Source: Pelargonium cotyledonis
Taxonomy: Eukaryota; Streptophyta; Magnoliopsida; Geraniales; Geraniaceae
Direction: 5' to 3'
Length of the DNA: 26,593 bases
NCBI GenBank assembly: GCA_036897625.1
Contig: JAYMTA010000576.1
Span: 1 to 26,593, forward strand
Each line of letters opens with the position of its first letter. Positions within the stretch are counted from its first letter, which is position 1. A program made the position numbers and the translations under genes. Shown piece by piece: positions 10,464-20,506 of this stretch. The notes below the pieces were generated by a model. The model saw only the letters and a program-made list of their open reading frames with translations, made no database searches and had not been told where the DNA came from.

Positions 10464-10855
10464 ATGGTTCAGCTAGGAGCAACATCCTTGAGGCAAGGAA
10501 AAAACGAGGAAGGAGATTATGAGCTACCTATTCGATCCCAGAGAGCCTTAAATAGACTGCAATTGTTCTTGAAGGGACATTCTAATGGTAACATGAGTAA
10601 GGAGGAAATTACAGATGTGTTTGGAGGGATATCAAATCCAGGAATGTTGGTTTTGGATGCCATGAAAAGCTCTTGCCCTGAACATTTGAGCAATGGGCGT
10701 CTGAGGTTTGCGAGGCGCGGTTATGTGTAGATACCTTATTCTCCTCGAGAGGCTGCTGATTCATCGTCTACGATGCCCCGAGTCGTCAAAGAAGAGGCAA
10801 AGAAGGTTGTGTATCACTGGAAAGCAAGCCTTCATGGAGCTGAAAACTCTTGATT
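10464..10855 (+). pseudogene. Unidentified protein-coding fragment (about 130 codons, one internal stop)
   Basis: One frame reads as ordinary soluble-protein sequence: MVQLGATSLRQGKNEEGD, then ALNRLQLFLKGHSNGNMSKE, then VFGGISNPGMLVLDAMKSS, then LSNGRLRFARRGYV. It meets a TAG at 10727-10729 and continues in the same frame as IPYSPREAADSSSTMPRVVK and EEAKKVVYHWKASLHG up to a TGA near 10853. Codon use and residue balance look genuine, unlike the surrounding spacer. No intact gene surrounds it. A pyrimidine-rich stretch ending in TTGCAG at about 10411-10421 could be a leftover 3' splice site. I do not recognise the family. The simplest reading is a duplicated gene piece, possibly carried in by a transposon, that has since decayed. 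A single exon of a gene with a mutated codon is also possible. Confidence 0.5.
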
Positions 10856-10967
10856 TAACTGATGAAACGGGAAAAGTATATGGAAAGTATTTGCTTTGCA
10901 AAATAATTCTAAAGATACATTTACTTTAAGCTCAAAGTTCATAGGAATCATTTGCAATTACCCCTAG

Positions 10968-11064
10968 AAACGCGAATGGAAATGAGGGAGTGCTAATCCA
11001 AACACCGTCAAAGCAAATCTCATCCTCATTCCCAAACTAAAATTACTAAACCAAACACCACCTA
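10968..11064. mobile_element. MITE-like remnant with CCAAACACC ends
   Basis: The stretch has CCAAACACCGTC near 10998 and ends in TAAACCAAACACCACC around 11048-11063, with an ATTCCCAAACTAAAATTAC core. This composition is common in short plant MITEs whose ends read GGTGTTTGG on the other strand. Only a fragment is recognisable and no target duplication was found. Confidence 0.35.
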
Positions 11065-11177
11065 AATGGTCTATAAACCTCAACATCACTTTGCCTATTA
11101 TTACAATATATCAGGGTTAAGCATGAGTTCATTGTTTGTAATTGTATGAGGTTGGCAACAAGATTTCAGTAAGAGCT

Positions 11178-14100
11178 TCAAGCTGCAGCTTCAGCAGCAG
11201 AGGAGACCTTCTCAAGGACACTAACAGGATCTCCCACTTTAACAACATTCCCTTGCCCTCCGGTACAGTAGTCCTTCCAGACTAAATTCTGTCCGAAATA
11301 GATCTGTACAGTCGTTGGATATGATTAACAATATATCTTATTTGCATGGATGTTCAAGTATCTTTAAAAAAATTGAATTCTCATCTCACCTTTCCCTGCT
11401 GTTTCTTATTTGGGCGCAAGACTTGATCTGACCGGATGTTCTTGAGTGTTTCATTGGGCTCAGGGCCAGCAATCCCGTTCTCTTGATTAATAGTAGGTAC
11501 CTGGGATACATGAATGACTAGAATGACTATTTTTAAGACCTTGCTGAGAACTCAACCAAAAGATAAATGCAGGAAAGGTCCACCCGGGGGTCTCCTATAC
11601 CTCTACGACACTTTACAAGTAAGCCAGATGATATCTCCATAATGTGGCATCAATCTAAGCCAAAAATGGACATTTCATCTAGCAGGGATTGACGTGAACA
11701 CTAAACTTGGGACGAAAAATAAAAGGATGCCAAGTCAAATTTCTTTTCTGGTCTGCAGAGTAGAATTATAGTAACAGAGCACCGTAAACATGAAAGAAAC
11801 AACTCAGCAAGATCAAAACATAAAGAGAAGTCCAAAGTTCATGACAAATGGGCCACTGAACTTCCAACATATCTTATTGGACATTTCAACAGGAATTTTG
11901 AACTGAATTTAGTAAAACCATGTGATTCTGTTGATTTGGTAATGGGTCTACAGAACCTTTGGTAGTTTTACACAAATGTGGAGAGTTCTTCTCTACAAGG
12001 TATGGCCCCCGACAGATGTAGGGCTACGTAGTGTCCCATATCTTTATTTCCACTTCAGAAATTCATTGGTTATGTTTCAAAGGCTTAAGAACGAAATGTA
12101 CATGTTAAATGAAATTTGAAGACATTAAATTTATGACATTCAGAATAAGCCATTTGAACCATACTTCTCTAAAGAAAATAATTTGACTGTAAAAAAAGAA
12201 GGACTCTTTACCTTACAGCGGGAGCATAGCTTGACACCCTGAAAAGTGGACTTGTTTATTCTGATCTCAGTCCATGTGTCCTCAGAAAATGGTTCACAGC
12301 CATCAACAAGTATGCTATGAGATGCAATTTAACAATTTCAAAGATTAGAAAACAACAACAGTAATAAGGGAAAATTGAGCCGATCAGAAAAGAAGGGGAA
12401 ATGGCACTTAGCTATACTGTCTGTACTTAATACCTTTTGCAGGTAGTTTGTAATTCATGCATAAAAAATAGGCACAAGAATTTTAGAGAAAGTAATCACT
12501 CATTTTAGGACAAAAGGGTAATAATTATTTGAGTGTTTAAGAATGATGAAAAAAGAGACATGTGGTAAAAGAGTGAGCCTGAAGATATACTTTGGCCTAA
12601 AACGGTTAACTGATACAGGCTCCTTAAGAAGTTCATTTAGCGCATCAAGTGATCCCTGCAAAAGATTTATCAACAAGATCCCGCGTTGAACTCATGTCAA
12701 AGAAGGAAATATTGAATGAGAATCTATATTCTATAACTTAACTAACCTGAGACAACAGCATGAATGGGTACATATCGGTGAACATAATATTGTGTCCATG
12801 GGAGTACCCAGGTTCAACTGGTCTAGTTTCTGATTCTGCCAAATTAACATGCATAGTTTCAATATCTACCTATTTCAAATGTATTTTCTTCAGTACAATC
12901 AAATCCTGCTTTAAAAAAATAATCCAAAACATGGCCTACCAGCGTTAAAGCGAACTAGCCGACTGGGTTTTCTAAGATAATTTGAAAACCATTTTGATGC
13001 TTCATCCCCCTCATCCAAGGCAGAGCCGGACCATTCCCACACTGAGATACCATCCGTTTTTTGAAGTGGTTTCCCCAAGGAAACCTTTAGCACATCCATC
13101 CCTGGTGCTTTTAGTTCTGTTTAAGGGAAGAAATAGCAGATACAGTTTTAACTTAGTAAACAAAAATCAACCACAGGACTGATGTACTTTTCTTTAGAAC
13201 TATTACAGTAGATCCTTGCCGATCAACTCAGCGAGGATAGCACAGCAACCCATCACCATATCCACTCAGTTATGTTACTAGTCCAAACATAATTTGTGTG
13301 CCTGCTGCACATATTGAATTCATCTTATCACAAGCCAAAATTACTCATACACACAATTCTGATCACCAGAATGACTCAGCATGTCATTTCATCTCAAACA
13401 AATGACATGCTGTCGTGCACAAGTTCAGATGGTTAACCAGCTTTCAAAGATTAATACATAGCAAGAAGAAGCAACTCATAGAGTCAAAAGGTCAATGTTG
13501 CAATAATGATCTTCTTCTCGGATGCTAATTTTCAGATGAAATATTGTGCAATTTTCTGATATACATTTACTAAAAATTCATCAAATTTGCATCATAAACC
13601 ATGTTAATTGTATTATTGAAACAGGTTAATGAGGAATTACACTTGAGGTGAAGCAGCAAATACAGGCTCAGAAAAGTAGTAAAAGCATGTAAAGAAACAA
13701 ATTAATAAAGATATTACATAAAGACAGTTGGTTTACCAAGAAAAGAATCCTTAGTAGGTTCCCAACCCTCTGAAAATGCCTCGCTTGGAAGCATTACCTC
13801 AACCAGAGCAAGTTTTGGTTCAACTCTTTGAGTATAAGCCCTCCCTTTGTAATTGACAACTAACCACTGCCGATCCCATCGAAATCCTGTATATACAGTA
13901 ACAAAGAAAACAAATAAGTTCAATACAGGTCCAGTTCGCCAAGATCCTTATTTTGCAACTATTGATCATTCAAATTGTTTCTTGCCACTTCAGCAAAAGA
14001 AATGAAAATATCGTCAATAACAATAACAAAGGATTATCTTCAAGCAGTTCACATCTTTAACATGATAGAAGATAGGGTCATGGTTTGGCATAGTATGGTA

Positions 14101-14818
14101 GCTAGGATGATAAATTCACAGAAGTATGTGTTATCACATATTCATTATTCTTTTTAATATGATCCACAACATGTTATAAATAATTTGAAGTAGTGCCGAA
14201 CAAGCTTTGGCCAAACTGATTCTGCTTGTTATCTCACCATTACTGCAAATCACGTAACTCAACTTTTCAAGAAGCATAAACAAGCAAACACTAGATGTTC
14301 CTTGATGCGGTTACAAATAATTTGATGATTAGAGTTAAAGTTGAACATGTCTGCTGGTTGTAACTAAACAGGTATTTTAAATTATCCGAGTTTTCCATAG
14401 ACAACATAAAACAGAAAAATGAAAACAAAAACAAAAACAAAAAACTGAAAACAAAAACTACTTTCTACAACTAAACGGACCCTAAATTTTAATACCGTGA
14501 AGCTCAAATTTGATTGGGACAACAGATGATAACCAAAAGTTGACATTTGACATTGACAAGACCCATTTCAAAACTCAAAACACAGATTCTTTTAAAAAAA
14601 ATAACTGCAGACTTTAGAGAATATTCAGGAAAATGAGAAAAGGATTTGATTGCAAATGATTAGAATGAGAAAATGGAAGCAAAAATTCAAGAAAAATACA
14701 GAGAAAAAGAGGGGTTTGTTTTACCGGTAGGGGTGAGAGGAGCCTGAGAAACTGAAATTCCACGGCAAGACTTGATTGGATAGATGAATAATGAAGTTAC
14801 TTTAGCCGAGACGTCCAT
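11178..14818 (-). CDS. MOSC-domain molybdenum-cofactor enzyme, amidoxime-reducing-component type (8 exons, 304 aa)
   Basis: Minus-strand exons are 14818-14725, 13886-13737, 13116-12940, 12835-12747, 12655-12591, 12314-12212, 11500-11390 and 11303-11178. All have GT-AG borders and compatible phases, giving 304 residues. The start MDVSAKVTSLFIYPIKSCRG matches the family's N-terminal beta-barrel opening. Further landmarks are TGFRWDRQWL, ISVWEWSGSALDEGDEA, RLVRFN, NRFRPNILVDG and, at residues 221-229, LCSRCKVPT, whose cysteine pair contains the residue that holds the molybdenum cofactor in mARC-type enzymes. The length fits plant members (about 310 aa; Arabidopsis At1g30910 and At5g44720). Family members reduce N-hydroxylated compounds with electrons from cytochrome b5 and its reductase. 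A role in nitric oxide or detoxification chemistry is only inferred. No membrane anchor or clear transit peptide is seen, unlike animal mARC. Introns carry A-rich repeats. Confidence 0.93.
14350..14486. mobile_element. A-rich MITE-like remnant in MOSC intron 1
   Basis: An A-rich tract (repeated GAAAACAAAAAC units) ends in CTACAACTAAACGGACCCTAA and is preceded about 110 bp earlier by TTGTAACTAAACAGG. Read on the minus strand the end is GGGTCCGTTTAGTTGTAG, like the termini of a very common plant MITE type (GGTCCGTTTGGTTG). Target duplications could not be defined. Confidence 0.35.
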
Positions 14819-15034
14819 TGATTCCGCTTATTTCTCCGATCTTCTCCTCTCTCTCTCAATCACTCTTGCTTGTCTTGCACTTGGTTGAGTTGAGTCAGTT
14901 ATGGAAAATTGTGGTGAGTCGTTTAAATTTTGACTCGTTAGTCTTCATGCTAGTAATGGCACGTCTCTCATAAAAATGGTAACTAAAATAATTTAAATAA
15001 TAAAAATTCTTTAAAATTTGGATATTAAAAATAA
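14819..15034. promoter_or_regulatory. Upstream region of the MOSC gene
   Basis: This is the 5' flank of the minus-strand MOSC gene. It carries a CT run at about 14846-14858 (GA-rich on the gene's strand), a common feature of plant 5' leaders. No TATA box could be assigned. Confidence 0.35.
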
Positions 15035-15205
15035 ACTTTTAAGCGGGAATAGCTTATAAGAATTTTAATGTTTTTGCTCTTTTTAAAAATAAGCAGTTTA
15101 ATTATTTGGATAAAAGTGATGATAAACATATAAGAAGAAAAGAAAAGAATTGAACTGTTTGGTAAAAAAATAGTTGATAAGCAACTTATAATGTTAAAAT
15201 TACTA
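15035..15205. mobile_element. AT-rich MITE-like repeat (CTTATAAG / AAGCAGTTTAA type)
   Basis: Contains AGCTTATAAG near 15050, ATAAGCAGTTTAATTATTTGG near 15091 and AAGCAACTTATAA near 15180. These are the motifs of an abundant plant MITE type with TTATAAGC ends. The element at 16985-17140 has the same motif set, so both look like diverged members of one type. Confidence 0.45.
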
Positions 15206-15375
15206 TAAAGGACATTAGTAATTATATGATTATTTATTACAATATTTTCTAATATAATCATGTAAGTTAAGCCGTTCAAGTATATGTTTTTCAATTTGCA
15301 ACGTGATCAACAAATTCAAACTCATTAAAATTGAAAATATTAAAAATAATTTTTTATTGATGTACATAATAATGT

Positions 15376-15716
15376 TCAACAATTACTAATTTTATTGGCA
15401 ATTGCATCACGTACAGCCATCCAAAAAGTATCACTATGATCATCTACATTTCCACCATTTGTATGATTTGTCGGCATAGATGTTCCAACATCATCTTTAA
15501 TAGTGGGAGTATAATTTTCATCATCGGCAATTTCAAAAGCATGATCCGCAGTAGCTTTCTTTCTTATATAATTGTGAATAGTCATTGTGGCCAACACGAT
15601 ATCTCTTTGTGTCTCTATACTATAATTAGGCATATCCCTCAATATTGCCCATCGTGCTTTCCATACTCCAAATGTGCGCTCTACAACATTCCTACAAGAT
15701 GGATGTAAGTAGTTAA
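15376..15716 (-). mobile_element. PIF/Harbinger transposase C-terminal fragment
   Basis: The minus-strand frame reads HPSCRNVVERTFGVWKARWA, ILRDMPNYSIETQRDIVLAT and MTIHNYIRKKA and then a divergent acidic tail to a stop at 15376. This is the C-terminal part of the DDE (HARBI1-like, DDE_Tnp_4) nuclease of plant PIF/Harbinger DNA transposons. It includes the conserved NVVERTFGVWK block that carries the last catalytic glutamate. The upstream two thirds of the transposase, with the first two catalytic aspartates, is absent. What precedes the fragment in the same open frame (15717-15897) has no transposase resemblance. The element is therefore 5'-truncated and immobile. No myb-like partner ORF or terminal repeats were found. 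The frame over the fragment itself is still open, so the insertion may be fairly recent. Confidence 0.85.
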
Positions 15717-16645
15717 CAAACAAATTGCTGAAGCATTTTGAGGCCAACACAACCATGGATGCTTTGGAGGGCGTGGCTGCCATTTTAGGAAGGAAAATAA
15801 ATAAAGAGAGTGAACAATAATATTGAAAAGTGAAAACAAACAGAACAAGAACATGGTAATTAGAAAGAAAACAAAAACAAAACAGATAGTGTTTCATGAC
15901 TCATGAGTTTTGTTTTGTTTTGTTTAGTGATAAGCTATATATATATACTCAAAATAGAAGAGCACCTTGACTTACTGTCTGGCAGTACTCAAGCCAGCCA
16001 GCTCGGCCAACTGCAGAGACACAATTCAATTCAGACACCATAGAATCAACAACATTAGATTATATGTTATGCATGTAGTTATGCAGATAATGGAAGCAAA
16101 TAAAAAATCTGTGTTTGTGTTTGTGCTCACATGTGTAATTCGAAATCAGCAGAAGTTTATATATATATGAACTTGGAATCTACAAGTACGGAACTACTAT
16201 CCTACAAAAACTTTTACTCACCTAAATTTTTAGATAAAATGGCTTATATTGCTTTATTTATTTATCAACGACAGGTTCTTGAATTTCATTAAAGAAAAAA
16301 ATCAAGAACTATACAACAAGGCAAGACCAAAGAACAGAACCAGCCTAAAGTTGAAGCAAAAAAAAAAAGACAAATAAATTGGACAATGGAAATGGGGGTG
16401 TGCTTCCAAGCACAAAGAGGAAACTAAACTGTGTGGATGGTGTTATGAGCTACAACAATGGAGAAGGAACAATCACAGAACACAAACAAAATATAATCAC
16501 AGACAGATCGAGTGCATAAATTAATGTGTGTGTATATATATAAATAAAAGAGAGATATAACTTACTGTGGTAGAAGTTTGCCGTATAGCAAGTGTTTCCG
16601 AAGCCACCGAGAACCGCCAGAGAGCAGCAGCAGCAAGCAAGAAAG
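15702..16645 (-). ncRNA. Possible three-exon transcript abutting the Harbinger fragment (speculative)
   Basis: Three minus-strand blocks have unusually good splice signals. Block A ends at 16566 with CACA followed by the donor GTAAGTTAT, and a TATATATA lies about 10 bases upstream of its GCT-rich start. Block B (16010-15976, 35 nt) has the acceptor GTGTCTCTGCAG and the donor GTAAGTC. Block C begins at 15776 after a pyrimidine-rich tract and GGCAG. Joined, one frame stays open through all three and reads, in pieces, ALWRFSVASETLAIRQTSTT, LAELAGLSTARHH, ALQSIHGCVGLKMLQQFVC and then TAA at about 15705. No in-frame ATG precedes it, because an upstream TAA closes the frame first. It may therefore be a 5'-truncated gene remnant, a non-coding transcript or coincidence. 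I do not recognise the protein. Confidence 0.3.
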
Positions 16646-16984
16646 ATATATATAGACCAAAATTTGTTCTGAATATCAATTAGTGCGACAAATATATAAA
16701 TCACATATGATCAATGATATATTTATTAAAGTTTATTATTGTTGTTGAGATATTCAAGTTTAGAGATTTTAGATAACGATTTTGTGTTAACAAGTAAATC
16801 ACCATTTGACTAATTTTCTAGTAGTTAAGAAGAGATAAGATACCAAACTTGTGCTGTAATTTTTTTTTTAAACCAAATTGTGCTGTAAATTAGTTTGTTC
16901 ATTGAGAATCAATGTTACATGTTTGTAATTATAAGAAAATGATAAGGGTATATGAGTCTTTTTCTTTGGTCAAAATTGCTCTTG
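16171..16984. other. AT-rich spacer
   Basis: Apart from block A of the possible transcript (16566-16645) I see no gene. The stretch 16285-16340 has an A-rich composition and a TTCATTAAAG motif faintly like plant LINE 3' tails. It is not enough to call. Confidence 0.4.
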
Positions 16985-17140
16985 CTGGGGTTAGGGAGCT
17001 TCTTTTTTTGTGGCTTATAAGAAAAAACTTATAAGCATTTTTCATCCAACCAAACACCACATTTTGGAAAAAAGAAGCAGTTTAGTTCTTATAAGCATAT
17101 TTGACTAGCTTATAAGCCTATTCAAACATACTCTTAGTAT
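16985..17140. mobile_element. AT-rich MITE (TTATAAGC type)
   Basis: It contains repeated CTTATAAGC / GCTTATAAG blocks (about 17012, 17029, 17088 and 17109) and the internal phrase CCAACCAAACACCAC. It ends in GCCTATTCAAACATACTC, the usual edge of this plant MITE type. It is about 155 bp with no coding potential. It is related by motif content to 15035-15205. Confidence 0.55.
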
Positions 17141-17177
17141 ATTTCTCGTTATTATTATTTTTTAAGAGTATATCTGG

Positions 17178-17545
17178 TTTTTTTTTTTTAACAGAATGAC
17201 TCTTTGTTCATTAATAAACCGTTTCAGACAATAATAAATTTGAAATATTAATACAGATTGAAGAACCAATCATCTCTCGGTGCGTGTCACAACAACAGAC
17301 AACCTAACTATAGCATGAGCCACCTAATTCACAGACCTAATAACTCAAACTAAATGACATTAAAATGAACTCAGTTGAAATAGACAAAATGTCTTTAACA
17401 ATCAGACACAAGACATTAGAACTATGCTTCCCTCCAGTCTGCAAAGTCAACACAACTTCAGCAGCATCAGATTCGATCTCAAGATTGCCCATCCACAAAC
17501 CTAGATCCAGCTAAGAGCCTCAAGAATGGTGATTGGTTCTATCCG
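17178..17545 (-). mobile_element. LINE 3' end: RNase H-like domain plus poly(A) tail
   Basis: On the minus strand the sequence NLEIESDAAEVVLTLQTGGK resembles the start of the RNase H-like domain (RVT_3) found at the C-terminus of plant L1-type LINE polyproteins. A further shifted frame gives VNxVAHAIVRLSV, matching the conserved NxVAHxLAR block. The coding part runs into a 3' tail and then a 12-base A-run (T-run at 17178-17189 on the plus strand), as expected of a 5'-truncated retrotransposed copy. Internal stops and at least one frame change are present (for example between SFSLSY and VAHAIV), so it is dead. No convincing target duplication was found. Confidence 0.7.
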
Positions 17546-18839
17546 GTTATTATTAAATACTTGTATATTCACACTCTTTCTTTTGTGTGTGTGAAATAAA
17601 ACTTTACTTTTTTTCTGTGGACAAAAAATATCACTAATAAATTTTCTTGATACAGAAAACTATCGAGCCTTTTATTCTTTATCCTAGTAATCAAAGCATT
17701 GTTTTAAAAGAAGATATATCATTGTTGATGCTCTATTTTTCTCCTCGTTTGTTGGGAAATGGTTTCTTGATATTGTTAAGCGGTAATTGTGCATCAATCC
17801 CTTCGGCTCACAACCGTTTCCCTGTAATAAAAAACCACACATTTCATGTGAAAATTAGCACAGGACACTGGAATTCACCTGAGAGTAAGAAAGTAAATCA
17901 GAATTTGTAATTTTTAAATTGTGTGGCTATATTTTATGAATAAATATTTACATGAGAACCTCTTCAATTATGATTGATAAAAATAATGTGAAAAAGATTT
18001 ATTGAACCTAGACATGAATCGGTCCAATTAGATATTGGACTAAGTTGCTTGAAAAACATGTCGTCTTGGGTGGAGTGTGGATCGGGCCACCTGAACCGTA
18101 TATTTATCTAGACCAAATAAGAACAAAATGAAGTGAATTGAATCGAAACATGCAGATGTACATGTATGTGTCTTGTCCACATGGGTGTGTGATGGTCACA
18201 TGTAGACTTGTTTTAGTTTTAGTTTTAGTTTTCTGTCTTCTAATTTGTTGGCTCCATTTGGCTTTGGAAATGATGTTCTCCAAGATACTAGTTATTTGTC
18301 TCTAAAATTTGAAATGTTTTTAGTGATTATGGTTCATGTCTAACAGAATAGCATATGATCACCTAGGGTTTAATTATTACATGCAATTTTAACACGAACT
18401 GGAAGTGACTTCCAACAAATGTACCAGTATTCTCATAAAACCAGTTGTTACCTACAACTCAGCACATGCTACCTTCAATCATGGCCAAAACAGGCCACCA
18501 AAGCCTTATTGAGCCAGCTAAATTTAACTCCAAATCTATGCTAAATTTAGCTCCAAATATAATATTAAAGTTAATATTATAGTTGAACACTCAATTTAAT
18601 ATTATTTAAATTCTAACATGTGTCTCACGTGATTTATGAATTTATTCACTTTTTTATCGTATGCTTAAGATTACAACTAAAAATTAAAACTTTTGTGTTA
18701 GAGTTGAGTAAAGAACTAAATGCATCTTCAATGATTTACCTTCTAACAATGTAATACATCATCTATTTTTTTCATTGCATTTTTTCCCACAATTAATGGA
18801 TTACCATCTAGAAGTGTAATAGATGGATTCATTTTTTGT
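17546..18839. other. AT-rich spacer
   Basis: There is no recognisable gene on either strand. An open frame at 17647-17910 lacks family resemblance and normal composition. Short direct duplications such as the CTAAATTTAACTCCAAAT and CTAAATTTAGCTCCAAAT pair at about 18519-18558 are visible. Confidence 0.45.
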
Positions 18840-19010
18840 TTGTTTATATCATGGGGAACTTGAGCGGATTCGCACACTCGCGGTTAACACTTTTAAGGTG
18901 TTTTACCACGCTCAAACTAGTTCTCATTCTAAATTTGTTCATAATTAAAACTTTTACCTCTCCTCATGAGTGTGTTGAGCGGAGATAGAATGCAAGTTTT
19001 CTTCCCACTC
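18840..19010 (-). repeat. Dispersed repeat, copy 1 (inverted relative to 26285-26457)
   Basis: The reverse complement of this stretch aligns almost gap-free with 26285-26457. Shared landmarks in order are CTTGCATTC/TATCTCC, CTCAACACAC, ATGAGGAGAGGT, AAGTTTTAA, TATGAACAAA, TTAAAAGTGT and the ATGGTATAAAC-like end. By eye the identity is roughly four fifths. No open frame or terminal repeats were found, and the family is not recognised. Confidence 0.8.
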
Positions 19011-19284
19011 ACGCAACCTATGACATACATTAACAATTCCCTCAACGAATCTTGCACGTGAGTTAAGATGATATGAAAAATAAAATCATTATCATTAATA
19101 TTTCAGAATGGTGAGTCACACCTGCGGCGTGTCGTCTTCTCTGAAAGAGAAGTAAAAGTAAAGAAGAGGTGTAAATGGTAGAAGATCACACGTGGCCTAT
19201 TTACCCATTCTCTATTCTCTTCTTGTTGTGCTTTAAATTTGTTCAACACAATCTGTTAATATTCTCTGGCGCCATTGAAGGAAA
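19011..19284. promoter_or_regulatory. 5' flank of the small gene at 19285
   Basis: AT-rich upstream region with pyrimidine-rich stretches (TTCTCTATTCTCTTCTTG near 19209). No coding signal and no confident TATA box. Confidence 0.3.
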
Positions 19285-20156
19285 ATGAGACAAGGACAAG
19301 AACTCAAAACAAGAGATCACCACAATGCTCATCTTGACATTCATGAGGTATATCTAATGTTGCTTGCTATGAAATGATGTGAACTATAATTAATGCATAT
19401 GTGTGTGTGTGTGTATGTATACATGGCATGAAGGTGGACATGGCAGCCAGGTCCGATCAGAGAATCACAAAACATATTCATTTGAAGTTTAAATTATATT
19501 TACAAGGCAGCAGGAAGTGAATATTGAGAAGGAGCCTTTGTTGCGTTTTGTTGTCATGGGAAAGAAAAGCCTTCCAGATCCAACCAAGAAGTCACAACCT
19601 TACTGGGGTTTTGTAGAGATGGTCACCACCAAAATTGAACATGTCAAAACTGCTCTCAATGGAGGTTAATAAATTAGACTAAAGACACATGTTATTTCTT
19701 TACTCACCTATAGATTATATGTTTCAATTAACTTATACATATATGCAGAGGATTATGATACTAGCACAAAAGTAAAACGACACAATCCTCCATCCAGGAG
19801 TGCCTCAACTTTGGAAGGGAAGGGTCATTTCATATACAGATAAAGAAGCCAGATCATGATCAAGAATCTAATTCCAGGGGGCTGAAAAAGAAGCGCAAGG
19901 CTGTTTTCCCGGCCCACCTGCAGGGGCAGTTCGGACAACGCCGGTACTGCCCCGCGGATCCACCCGACTTCTTGAACTACGAGGGGTGTGAGTTCTTGCT
20001 GATATCAGCTTCAGATGACATAGAAGAGGAGTTGGGTTGGAGCTCAAGACTGAGACATCTTGTTCTGATCTAGTCAATACTGTTGGTTTTGGGGGACTCA
20101 CCATCCACAACTCCTCTTCTCAAAGGCACTTGGGTTTGAAATGCTATAATCTATAA
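19285..20156 (+). CDS. Small plant protein of unknown function, frame broken twice
   Basis: Exons 19285-19347, 19511-19664 and 19749 onward join in correct phase with GT-AG borders. They give MRQGQELKTRDHHNAHLDIH, then EVNIEKEPLLRFVVMGKKSL, then KKSQPYWGFVEMVTTKIEHV and HNPPSRSASTLEG. As written, this frame stops at 19841-19843. Coding sequence clearly goes on one frame over from about 19826 (KKKRKAVFPAHLQGQFGQRR, YCPADPPDFLNYEGCEFLLI, SASDDIEEELG). After 20036 it appears to shift again (GLELKTETSCSDLVNTVGFG, ending LKCYNL, TAA at 20154). Each shift fits loss of one G in a G-run, at 19814-19825 and 20034-20036. Read through, the product would be about 208 aa, soluble and without a membrane segment. 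A further coding-like block (19434-19490, VDMAARSDQRITKHIHLK) lies in intron 1 and may be an alternative exon. I do not recognise the family. This is either a sequencing error or a young pseudogene. It lies tail to tail with the VSR gene. Confidence 0.65.
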
Positions 20157-20174
20157 ATAAATAAATAAATAAAA
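20153..20174. repeat. (AAAT)n microsatellite
   Basis: About five TAAA/AAAT units, at the very end of the upstream gene's extended frame and in the intergenic gap before the VSR 3' end. Confidence 0.9.
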
Positions 20175-20506
20175 AGACTTGGTTTTTAGTGTTAAGACAC
20201 AAAGCAAAGCAGCATCTTATTGATATATAAATAAGTACATGAATCCTCATTATTTCTTGAACCCACATGCAACTACTTACATATCTACAGAGAGGAGGTA
20301 TATATATAAATATATATGTAGGGTTGAGTTGCAAATGTCCTGCACCGCACTGAACTAGACTGCTTGTTTGCTGGGTCTAAGTGCTGTCTCATTTGTGTGT
20401 ATTCACAACCAGTTAGCAATTTAGCAAAACTGTGGAAACAACAACCTTAGCTTTCCCATTTCTGTTTCTGTCATTTATAAAACCAAGCAATAGGCAAAGA
20501 GCTACC

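Noticed and set aside
17647-17910. 87-codon open frame on the plus strand
   Set aside because: No similarity to any family I know, no splice context, and it lies in transposon-rich spacer.
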